Assembly (NCBI GenBank): GCA_029881175.1
Contig: JAOUNC010000235.1
Location: forward strand, 1-5,201
Source: Nitrospirota bacterium
GTDB taxonomy: Bacteria; Nitrospirota; Nitrospiria; Nitrospirales; UBA8639
Reading direction: 5' to 3'
DNA: 5,201 nucleotides
Positions 1-5,201 of this stretch are shown here, in pieces (the stretch's first letter is position 1; each line of letters begins with the position of its first letter). The notes under the pieces were generated by a model. It had not been told where the DNA came from, did not search any database, and saw nothing but the letters and a program-made list of their open reading frames with translations. The position numbers were made by a program, and so were the translations under genes.

Positions 1-116
1 ATCGTCGAGGCATGCCGGCCCAGGGCGTCGGCAATATATTGTTGGGTGTGCCCGTCTCGGCGGGCCTGCCAGATGTAAAACCGTTCTTCATCTCGTCACT
101 GTTGGTACGGTGGCAT
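1..116 (-). pseudogene. IS30-family transposase, N-terminal fragment with premature stop
   Basis: Read on the minus strand from ATG at 116-114, the frame gives MPPYQQ, then TGA (98-96), then RDEERFYIWQARRDGHTQQY and on through IADALGRHAST to the window edge. The part after the stop is the helix-turn-helix that opens IS30-family transposases: an ERYQI-like helix, then an IA..LGRH.STI recognition segment. This domain binds the terminal inverted repeats; the DDE catalytic domain would lie outside the window. The start is supported by a GAGGAG ribosome site 8 nt upstream and by the usual MPY.QLTR.ER-type N-terminus, which the MPPYQQ..RDEER residues match across the stop. The TGA is in frame with both parts, so it looks like a nonsense change (for example from TGG or CGA) and not a frameshift. 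With no obvious restart codon after it, the copy is probably inactive. Family call is confident; inactivity assumes the base is not a sequencing error. Confidence 0.8.
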
Positions 117-124
117 ACGTGCGG

Positions 125-130
125 CTCCTC
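125..130 (-). promoter_or_regulatory. Ribosome binding site of the IS30-type transposase
   Basis: The plus strand reads ctcctc, so the minus strand has GAGGAG 8 nt before the ATG at 116. It supports that start even though the frame is broken seven codons later. Confidence 0.6.
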
Positions 131-203
131 GTGTGAAATGAATGGTGCGGTGTCCACATCGTACCCGATTGAGGAGGTTGGAAATATTGCACGTATTATA
201 TGA

Positions 204-559
204 ATCCGCGGACTCATACAAGATAAAGATTTTGAGACAAGCGCAGAAAATATTGAATCAGAACCCTGGCCCTATGAAGAAAGGCAGGACATCTGCTCAA
301 TAAGATTCCCCGTTCTTGGGTATTACAATGTTCCGGAACATATTACCATCAGATCGGCGAAACAGATTTATTAGTTAGTGACGCCATCGATGATCTGGCA
401 GACATCTTCGGAGATTTACAAGAAGTCCTATGGTATTACGAAAACAATTATTCAAATGACGCATTGTGGCATTTCTCATTTGGGTACCGTTCGCATTGGG
501 GATATCATGCCGAAAATTTGTTGTGGTATCTCCACGCCCTACAAAGGCAAGTGGAATAA
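204..559 (+). pseudogene. DUF5063-like protein, 5'-truncated and frameshifted
   Basis: Two plus-strand frames join into one protein. The first runs from 204 (after a stop at 201-203) and includes PWPYEERQDICSIRFPVLGY and YNVPEH, up to about 341. The second carries on from 341 with YYHQIGETDLLVSDAIDDLA, then DIFGDLQEVLWYYENN, then FSFGYRSHWGYHAENLLWYL, and ends in a TAA at 557-559. Restoring one T in gaacatattacc (337-347) makes GAA CAT TAT TAC CAT and fuses them, so a single-base deletion is the simplest explanation. The DDLADIF.DL block followed by W.FSF..RSHWG.HA is the C-terminal signature I associate with DUF5063, a family of unknown function. About 118 residues remain; the N-terminal part and the start codon are missing, and the loss coincides with the edge of the neighbouring IS30-like element. 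The family assignment is from memory of the motif. Role in the cell is unknown. Confidence 0.65.
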
Positions 560-598
560 CATTCGCTCTAAAACCTGAACAGCACTTGTGAATGAAAA

Positions 599-739
599 TC
601 AGCGGGAAGGATTACGGCCTAGCATCAGATCCCAAAGTGTCAGCCCATTGGGTTTCATCTAAGACTGAGGGAGATCTTTAAACCTAAAAACACCAGGATT
701 AGGCACTTCTTCCAATTCAGTGATTGCCCGCAATTCCAT
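599..739 (-). pseudogene. Short coding-like frame of unknown identity, interrupted by TAG
   Basis: On the minus strand an ATG at 739 opens MELRAITELEEVPNPGVFRF followed by KDLPQS and a TAG at 661-659. The very next codon, in the same frame, is ATG and begins MKPNGLTLWDLMLGRNPSR, ending in TGA at 601-599. The residues look protein-like (VPNPGVFRFKDLP, LTLWDLMLG), but I recognise no family. The frame overlaps the last 23 bases of the DUF2986-like gene in a different frame, and no good ribosome site precedes the ATG. It may be two tiny ORFs, one small gene with a nonsense codon, the remains of a larger gene, or chance. No function is proposed. Confidence 0.25.
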
Positions 740-905
740 CCTTCATTATTTCGGATGGTAGCTCATTGGCTGAATGTTCTTTGGCTTGGAGCCTGGCCCG
801 TTCTGCCTTACAGATATACTTGCTCTTTTTTTTGGGTTGCTTCTTGGCATTCAACCTTTTTGTGATTTTCTTCAATGTTTGCTTGATCTTTTTTTGTCTG
901 TTCAT
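717..905 (-). CDS. DUF2986-like small Lys-rich protein
   Basis: A 62-residue, strongly basic protein beginning MNRQKKIKQTLKKITKRLNA, with KYICKAERARLQAKE at about residues 30-44. The pattern MNR.KKIKQ.LKK....NAK, then KYI.KAERA.L.A, matches the small family DUF2986 as I recall it; its function is unknown. The length is normal for that family. The first 45 residues are nearly all charged, without a membrane segment or signal peptide, so a cytoplasmic and possibly nucleic-acid-binding protein is plausible, but this is inference from charge. The ATG at 905-903 has only a weak AAGG-like ribosome site about 13 nt upstream. It lies downstream of the permease on the same strand, 146 bp away, so read-through is possible but its own promoter is not visible. 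The 906-1051 spacer shows no clear hairpin terminator. Confidence 0.7.
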   Translation of the reverse strand: MNRQKKIKQTLKKITKRLNAKKQPKKKSKYICKAERARLQAKEHSANELPSEIMKDGIAGNH

Positions 906-1051
906 AGTCGTGCCAGATACCTTGTCATAGATAGGAATGAGAATGCGTCATTTCAAAACTGAAGGTCAGTATACAGGTTGCTGGATCATGGCGGGAAACT
1001 TTGGTGGTCATGCTTCTTTGTGAGGTAACGACTCAACGACCAGGCAAAAGG

Positions 1052-3625
1052 TCATTCATAGCGTAAATCTTCTGCGATGGCCTGGCGGCTGGCCCAGCGG
1101 GCTGGGGCCCAGGCTCCGAGCAGCGCAGAGACCAAGGCTACGAATAAGGCCATGCCAATGGTTTCCCAGGCAAAGCTATACTGAATCGTCCAGCCAAAGG
1201 ATTGCTTATTAATCACGTTGATCAAGACCACAGACAACGCCATCCCTACTGTGATACCGACCACTGCACCCAACCCGGCTAAGTAACAAGACTCCCAGAC
1301 AACTAAGCCTTGAATTTGTCGGCCACTGGCGCCTAATGCTCGAAGGGTGGCGAGTTCTCGTCGTCGCTCAAGAATCGCCGTCAGCAATGTATTCATAATG
1401 CCCAGCACCGCCACGCTTAACGCAATCAATTCCAACACATAGGTGACACGAAATGTTCGATCAAAAATCTCAAGGATTTCCTGCTTCAGCTCGCCATTGC
1501 TGATTGTGACAATGGGCCTCTCGCTTACTAGCGTGTCTTCGATCTCTCGCCGAACAGTCGCGAGTACCTGCCCCTCTTTCAGATAGACGGCAAATACCGT
1601 CGAATCTTGCTCTCCCCAATTTTCCTGAAAGAGTCCCTGGTCCATGACCACTTTTCCACCATCGGTCGCATAATCGTAAAACACACCTTTGACGGAGAAT
1701 TGTGCGGTGCCGTTGGGAGTCTCTAATGGCAATTGGTCACCCACCCGTATCCCTAACCGATCAGCCAAGACCTCCGAAATTATGACCCCTTGGCCCTCGG
1801 CCACTTGGGCCAAAACATCAGACGACTCTCCTTCCAAAAAGAGATACTGACTCTGCTCAGCATGAAGTCGCACATCCCGGGAAACCAACGCCACTGTCTC
1901 CACGGATATTTCTCCAATGGTCTCGAGATAGGGATCAACCGCTTCAACGCCAGGAATGGCTAAGACGCGTTTGACGAGAGTTCGCGGCAAACCCTGAGGC
2001 TTCCCTGAGACATCTGATTCTCCCAACCAAGAGGTGGGTGCAATAATAATATCGGCCATCAACGTTTGCTCAATCCAGATTTCCACCGTCTGCCGGAAGC
2101 TCTGGATCATGATGCCCACGCCCACCAGAATGGCTAGTCCGACAATAATGGCCGCCATCGTCACACTGGTTCGACCTGGGTTGCGGCCCATCTGCTCGGC
2201 CGCAAGACTCGGCAACACACCCCATCGATTGCCCGAGCGACGTTGGCTCCATCGCCTACACCAATGAGACAACAGGGGCCCGCAAGCCACCCCTGCCATC
2301 AGAAGTCCGAACGCCGCCAGATACCCTCCTACCGGAATGCCGTGAACAGCTGGCATCAGACTCAACAGGCCTGCCCCTATCAACGATGCCAGAACCACCC
2401 ACCCCGATCGATACGTAAGCTGCCGTTCCTCAGCTTCTGACTGCCCCATAGCCAGGGCCTGAACGGGAGCCACCGTACTGGCCTCCCAAGCTGGACGAAC
2501 CGCCCCGAACAACGAGACGCCAAGACCTAAGCTCAGACTTTCCAGGAACATGTACAAGGGAATCGGCATGGCCAACAACGTGGTCAGGCCATACAACTCA
2601 CCCACATTCTGCCCAATCATGGTCGTCAACCAACGGGCAAGGACGGCCCCCAGCCAACACCCCAAGATTCCCCCCACAATCCCTAACAAACCGGCTTCCA
2701 GGAGAAATAGCATCGTGATGGATTGGCGTTCCATGCCGAGTGACCGGAGAATACCAATCTCCCGACGATGATGAACCACGGAAAACGCCGTCGTGTTATA
2801 GACGAGAAAAATCCCGACCAGAAGACTAATCCCGCTCAGCATGGTGAGGTTCATTTGAAAGGCCTGCAGCATTGATTCAACTTGCCGATTTCGCCTGGAG
2901 GCCGCGCGCACCTGAATATTCTCTGGCAAGGCCGATTGCAGTTCTTGAATGAAGGGAGAGACGGCCACTCCAGGTTCAAGGACAATCGCCACATGGTGAA
3001 GCCGGCCAAGCCAGCCAAACTCCCATTGGGCGGATGCGATATCCATCAAGGCTTGCTGCTGCACACGTTGCTGAAAACGGGAGTAGGCCCGGATTTTTCC
3101 AACAATCAGATCATGGGCAAGTCCCTTTACCCTCACCGACAGGGTCTCCCCTTGACGAAGACTCAGCTCTTGGGCAAACCTCTCGTCGATAAATATCGTG
3201 GTTGGGGATAACAACTGCTCCCAGTCCTCTTGTTGCCCATCACCGGTGGCCTCCTGAGCCTGTCCATCCTTCCCCTGCGCTAAAAGATCCACGCCCCATA
3301 TCACCAGGGAACGACCTGTTAGAGGGCCGTTTTGAATTTCCCCTTTAATTTTGAGAACAGGATTGGCTGATCGAACCCCCTGACGCCCTTGGACTATCTG
3401 AATAATCTGCTCATCAAGACCCTCAGGTCCCCCCACCACGGTCACCGAAGCCTCTCCGACGACCGATTCCACCGATTGTTCAAACGATTGATAGACTTCT
3501 CCGTTCACCACGCGAATGGCCAACCAGGCCGAGACCCCGATCGCCACACCCACCATCGTTAATAAGGCCCGAAACGGCCGGTGGCGTAGGTGTTCGACGA
3601 CTAAAAGGAGGAGAAGTTTCGCCAT
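1052..3625 (-). CDS. ABC transporter permease with two FtsX/MacB-like modules
   Basis: An 857-residue inner-membrane protein of the FtsX-like permease family. Module 1 has a membrane helix at about residues 19-40, an extracytoplasmic MacB-type domain to about 250, and helices near 256-282, 303-330 and 356-378. Two more helices follow at about 408-428 and 433-455. Module 2 has a helix near 487-510, a second periplasmic domain to about 720, and helices near 725-752, 772-803 and 822-840. This makes about ten helices, as in YbbP-type permeases. Each module carries the conserved cytoplasmic coupling segment after its second helix: REIGILRSLGM (288-298) and RELATLRALGA (756-766). Such permeases pair with an ATPase of the LolD/MacB/YbbA class and usually move lipids, lipoproteins or peptides out of the inner membrane; the substrate here is unknown. 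I chose the ATG at 3625, which gives MAKLLLLLVVEHLRHRPFRA before the first helix. The frame stays open to 3766, but that extension adds 47 atypical residues and runs into the divergent regulator gene. The ribosome site is weak. Confidence 0.9.
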   Translation of the reverse strand: MAKLLLLLVVEHLRHRPFRALLTMVGVAIGVSAWLAIRVVNGEVYQSFEQSVESVVGEASVTVVGGPEGLDEQIIQIVQGRQGVRSANPVLKIKGEIQNGPLTGRSLVIWGVDLLAQGKDGQAQEATGDGQQEDWEQLLSPTTIFIDERFAQELSLRQGETLSVRVKGLAHDLIVGKIRAYSRFQQRVQQQALMDIASAQWEFGWLGRLHHVAIVLEPGVAVSPFIQELQSALPENIQVRAASRRNRQVESMLQAFQMNLTMLSGISLLVGIFLVYNTTAFSVVHHRREIGILRSLGMERQSITMLFLLEAGLLGIVGGILGCWLGAVLARWLTTMIGQNVGELYGLTTLLAMPIPLYMFLESLSLGLGVSLFGAVRPAWEASTVAPVQALAMGQSEAEERQLTYRSGWVVLASLIGAGLLSLMPAVHGIPVGGYLAAFGLLMAGVACGPLLSHWCRRWSQRRSGNRWGVLPSLAAEQMGRNPGRTSVTMAAIIVGLAILVGVGIMIQSFRQTVEIWIEQTLMADIIIAPTSWLGESDVSGKPQGLPRTLVKRVLAIPGVEAVDPYLETIGEISVETVALVSRDVRLHAEQSQYLFLEGESSDVLAQVAEGQGVIISEVLADRLGIRVGDQLPLETPNGTAQFSVKGVFYDYATDGGKVVMDQGLFQENWGEQDSTVFAVYLKEGQVLATVRREIEDTLVSERPIVTISNGELKQEILEIFDRTFRVTYVLELIALSVAVLGIMNTLLTAILERRRELATLRALGASGRQIQGLVVWESCYLAGLGAVVGITVGMALSVVLINVINKQSFGWTIQYSFAWETIGMALFVALVSALLGAWAPARWASRQAIAEDLRYE

Positions 3626-3697
3626 GCAAGCGGTTGTCCCAGAAGTTGGGCCTATGTTAAAACAACTAAACAAAAATGCGTGGGGTACGATAACGAC
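3626..3697. promoter_or_regulatory. Divergent intergenic region between permease and LuxR-type gene
   Basis: These 72 bp separate two genes read in opposite directions, so promoters for both must lie here or inside the neighbouring 5' ends. The middle is AT-rich (about 3653-3677, gttaaaacaactaaacaaaa). A TATGTT-like -10 facing the regulator is at 3653-3658, but no well-spaced -35 accompanies it. I see no convincing inverted repeat operator. A five-codon frame, ATG CGT GGG GTA CGA TAA (3676-3693), precedes the regulator's ATG; it is probably chance. Confidence 0.4.
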
Positions 3698-3982
3698 ATG
3701 CCAAAAGGCACATATGAAGAACAGGGTTCGCCCGAGGTCGCCACAGAAGGGGCTTCCCAAGGGCAAGCGTTAACCGCACGGCAAAAAGAAATTCTCCGCC
3801 TGGTGGCTCAGGGATGCACCAATCGTGAAATTGGACAACGGCTCGGCATTAGTGTGCGGACCGTAGAAGTCCACCGGTTTAACCTGATGCGCCGCTTACG
3901 GGTTCGCAATGTCGCCCAACTGCTTCGTCAAGCCATTGCGATGAATATTATCCCCAAAGGTCCTCCGGTCACGAAAATCTAA
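3698..3982 (+). CDS. Stand-alone LuxR/GerE-type HTH transcriptional regulator
   Basis: A 94-residue protein that is almost only a DNA-binding domain. After about 24 polar residues comes LTARQKEILRLVAQGCTNRE (25-44), then IGQRLGISVRTVEVHRFNLM (45-64), then RRLRVRNVAQLLRQAI. This is the complete four-helix LuxR C-terminal (GerE) fold: the LT.RQ.EIL.LVA.G opening, the NREIG..L.IS..TVEVHR helix-turn-helix, and the final NVAQLLRQA helix. No receiver or autoinducer-binding domain is present, so it is neither a NarL-type response regulator nor a quorum sensor; how it senses a signal is unknown. The start could be ATG 3698 or an in-frame GTG at 3680; neither has a strong ribosome site, though GGGG lies about 12 nt before the ATG. 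It is head-to-head with the permease gene and converges on the dehydrogenase gene. Control of the permease or of itself is plausible from position only. Confidence 0.88.
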   Translation: MPKGTYEEQGSPEVATEGASQGQALTARQKEILRLVAQGCTNREIGQRLGISVRTVEVHRFNLMRRLRVRNVAQLLRQAIAMNIIPKGPPVTKI

Positions 3983-4011
3983 CCTTCCACGTCGATCTCG
4001 CAACCACGCGG

Positions 4012-4941
4012 TCAGTCCATCTCTCGAAGTTTCCCACGACAGGCCATCAAGGACGGATAGCCCTTTTGCTCTAAGCATTCAGTGAGTTCCTGCTCAAGTC
4101 GAGCAAACACCCCGGTGCCTTCTTCAACCAGAACAGTGCCGATCTGAACCGCCGAAGCTCCACATAACACGTGTTCAAAAATATCGGTCCCATTTTCCAC
4201 GCCACCGGTTCCAATAATCGGGATTCGATTTCCCCAGATCTTCCATAAGGCTCGAACATTGGCCAAGGCCACGGGCTTAATGATTCGTCCGCCAAGTCCG
4301 CCGAATCCCCCCTTGGGCTTAATCACCACCATTTCCCGTTCAGGATCCACGACCAGGACATTCCCCACAGAATTGATCATGGTGACAAATGCCACGCCAA
4401 CTCGTTGAAGAATCTCAGCGATTTTTTGATGATGAACGGGGTCGAAATACGGAGGCAGCTTGACGCCGAAGGGAATGGTCACAATATTTCGAATGGCACT
4501 CAGCAACCGCTCGGTCTCCTCAAAGTCATAGCCAATTTGCGGTTTCCCCGGAATATTAGGACAGGACAAATTAACTTCAAGTAAATCCGGTCCAGCCACA
4601 TTCAAAGCTTTTGCTCCAGCCAGAAAATCATCAGGATGCAAACCTGCTAAACTCGCAATGACCGGCTTTTTAAATCGCTTTAACTCAGGAATGAGCTTCA
4701 CATAGGCCGGATAACCAAGATTCGGCAGGCCCATGGAATTGATCGACCCGCCTTCAATCGCCACGTACCGAGGGAGAGGGTTCCCTTCCCGAGGGAGTGG
4801 CGTCATCGACTTTGTCACAATAGCCCCGGCAACCGACTCTCCCAAGGCTTCCAACTCAGCCTGAGTCACACATAATGCCCCTGAGGCATTCATGAGCCCC
4901 AGGCGAAAGGACACACCTGCAATGCTTGTTGAAAGATCCAT
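4012..4941 (-). CDS. pyrD: Dihydroorotate dehydrogenase, class 1A (fumarate-type)
   Basis: A cytosolic FMN enzyme that oxidises dihydroorotate to orotate, the fourth step of UMP synthesis. Numbered from the ATG at 4941 it has 309 residues, the length of the Lactococcus PyrDA type. Visible sites: the FMN/substrate lysine in AIVTKS (Lys44), the substrate loop SINSMGLPN (66-74, Asn68), NLSCPNIPGKPQ with the catalytic base Cys127, GVKLPPYFD with Lys161, the Asn190-Ser191 pair, and the phosphate-binding IIGTGGVENG and AVQIGT segments. Two features point to class 1A, which uses fumarate: Cys and not Ser as base, and very close agreement with Lactococcus PyrDA at REGNPLPRY, INSMGLPNLG and CPNIPGKPQ. 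Class 1B shares the cysteine but differs in these blocks and needs PyrK. The electron acceptor is inferred, not shown. An in-frame GTG at 4944 is an alternative start. The ribosome site overlaps the end of the upstream ATPase gene, 6 nt away, so the two are probably translationally coupled. Confidence 0.92.
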   Translation of the reverse strand: MDLSTSIAGVSFRLGLMNASGALCVTQAELEALGESVAGAIVTKSMTPLPREGNPLPRYVAIEGGSINSMGLPNLGYPAYVKLIPELKRFKKPVIASLAGLHPDDFLAGAKALNVAGPDLLEVNLSCPNIPGKPQIGYDFEETERLLSAIRNIVTIPFGVKLPPYFDPVHHQKIAEILQRVGVAFVTMINSVGNVLVVDPEREMVVIKPKGGFGGLGGRIIKPVALANVRALWKIWGNRIPIIGTGGVENGTDIFEHVLCGASAVQIGTVLVEEGTGVFARLEQELTECLEQKGYPSLMACRGKLREMD

Positions 4942-4947
4942 CACGTT

Positions 4948-5201
4948 TTACTCCAATTGTCCGTCTCGCATGGTCAGTACACGATCAGCCACCTGTGCGG
5001 CATTCAGCGAATGGGTAGCCAACAATACCGTCTGTCCAAACTCTTGGGCACATTGACGAAGCAACGCGATAATCATGTCCCCCGTCGGCCCATCTAAATT
5101 TCCCGTAGGTTCATCCGCCACAATCACTCGTGGACGATGCACAAAGGCCCTGGCAATAGCTACCCGCTGCTGTTCACCTCCCGACAACTCATGGGCGCGA
5201 T
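4948..5201 (-). CDS. ABC transporter ATP-binding protein (LolD/MacB/YbbA class), C-terminal part
   Basis: The last 83 residues of a nucleotide-binding subunit; the 5' part, with Walker A and the Q-loop, lies beyond the right edge. The fragment begins [20 protein letters not shown], which contains the LSGGEQQR signature. It continues with [17 protein letters not shown] (Walker B, catalytic Glu and D-loop) and LLATHS (H-loop histidine), and ends near [13 protein letters not shown] with a TAA at 4950-4948. The EPTGNLD block is characteristic of the o228 group (LolD, MacB, FtsE, YbbA, SalX-type), whose partners are FtsX-like permeases. The 857-residue permease at 1052-3625 is therefore the likely partner, although pyrD and a LuxR-type gene lie between them. 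ATP hydrolysis at the cytoplasmic membrane face would drive substrate movement; the substrate is unknown. An internal TTG just before SGGEQQ is not a start, because the frame and the family run on upstream. Confidence 0.92.
   Translation of the reverse strand, partial: RAHELSGGEQQRVAIARAFVHRPRVIVADEPTGNLDGPTGDMIIALLRQCAQEFGQTVLLATHSLNAAQVADRVLTMRDGQLE
4951..4954 (-). promoter_or_regulatory. Ribosome binding site of pyrD, inside the ATPase 3' end
   Basis: The minus strand reads GGAG just before the ATPase stop TAA (4950-4948). It lies 9 nt before ATG 4941 and 6 nt before GTG 4944, so either start is within range. The ATG is preferred as the stronger initiation codon. Confidence 0.6.

Larger units (their letters stand above)
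1..203 (-). mobile_element. Probable 5' end of an IS30-family insertion sequence
   Basis: The transposase start at 116 is followed on its upstream side by about 70-85 bp of non-coding sequence. Then, from about position 204, the plus-strand frame of an unrelated DUF5063-like protein opens. IS30 elements usually have a short leader between the terminal repeat and the transposase start, so the element boundary should fall at about 185-203. A stretch reading GTGCAATATTTCCAACCTCC on the minus strand (176-195) is a candidate for the terminal inverted repeat. It cannot be confirmed because the other end is outside the window. The exact edge and the target duplication are not resolved. Confidence 0.45.

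Noticed and set aside
824..836. A AAA AAG slippery heptamer in frame within the DUF2986-like gene, with a -1 frame ending after five codons
   Set aside because: Runs of AAA/AAG are expected in such a Lys-rich protein, the full-length frame matches the family, and I saw no clear stimulatory hairpin or upstream Shine-Dalgarno-like element.
724..962. Plus-strand hydrophobic frames with many Leu/Phe
   Set aside because: They are the antisense of Lys/Glu-rich codons in the DUF2986-like gene, which has a family match on the minus strand.
925..1011. Minus-strand 28-codon frame starting at about 1011 (MTTKVSRHDPATC...)
   Set aside because: Very short, no strong ribosome site, no recognisable motif. 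It could be chance in the spacer between permease and DUF2986-like gene.
1021..1051. GACC...GGTC inverted repeat just after the permease stop as a terminator
   Set aside because: The stem is only four base pairs with an eight-base loop and no T-run.
2882..3211. 109-codon plus-strand frame inside the permease gene
   Set aside because: It lies wholly antisense to well-conserved permease coding sequence and has no protein-like motif.
3626..3766. 47-residue N-terminal extension of the permease frame up to 3766
   Set aside because: It runs through the divergent regulator's 5' end and lacks a ribosome site. The residues do not resemble the family, whose members begin with a short basic stretch before the first helix, as the ATG at 3625 gives.
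3983..4011. Possible bidirectional terminator between the convergent regulator and pyrD genes
   Set aside because: The 29-bp gap has no stable inverted repeat followed by a T-run on either strand.

Overview
The window comes from a bacterial chromosome. Two minus-strand fragments of an ABC exporter, a pyrimidine-synthesis gene and a small LuxR-type regulator fill the right-hand 4.1 kb. The left-hand 1 kb is a decayed accessory patch. By eye the GC content is about 50%. The EPTGNLD-type ATPase with a large two-module FtsX-like permease fits a Gram-negative bacterium with a LolCDE/MacB/YbbAP-type exporter. I cannot fix the taxon from this sequence; Nitrospirota or a proteobacterium are both possible guesses.

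Layout, left to right. Positions 1-116 (minus) hold the N-terminus of an IS30-family transposase, cut by the window edge and carrying an in-frame TGA at codon 7. Its upstream flank, to about 185-203, is probably the end of the element. Directly next to it, 204-559 (plus) is the C-terminal part of a DUF5063-like protein. It has lost its start and needs a one-base correction near 341. Positions 599-739 (minus) hold a short coding-like frame of unknown identity with an internal TAG. Positions 717-905 (minus) encode a Lys-rich DUF2986-like small protein. A 146-bp spacer without a convincing gene or terminator follows.

Positions 1052-3625 (minus) encode an 857-residue ABC permease with two FtsX/MacB-like modules. 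A 72-bp divergent spacer separates it from a stand-alone LuxR/GerE helix-turn-helix protein (3698-3982, plus). That gene converges, with a 29-bp gap, on a dihydroorotate dehydrogenase of the class 1A (fumarate-type) subfamily (4012-4941, minus). The dehydrogenase lies 6 nt downstream of the 3' end of an ABC ATPase gene (4948-5201, minus) that runs off the window.

Working together: the ATPase and the permease are probably the two halves of one transporter. Here they are separated by pyrD and by the oppositely oriented regulator. The ATPase and pyrD look translationally coupled. The LuxR-type protein sits head-to-head with the permease and is the obvious candidate to control it; that is inferred from position only. 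I see no clearly new system. The most notable points are the split ABC locus with its embedded regulator, the class 1A DHODH in this setting, and the IS-damaged DUF5063 gene that becomes readable after one base is corrected.
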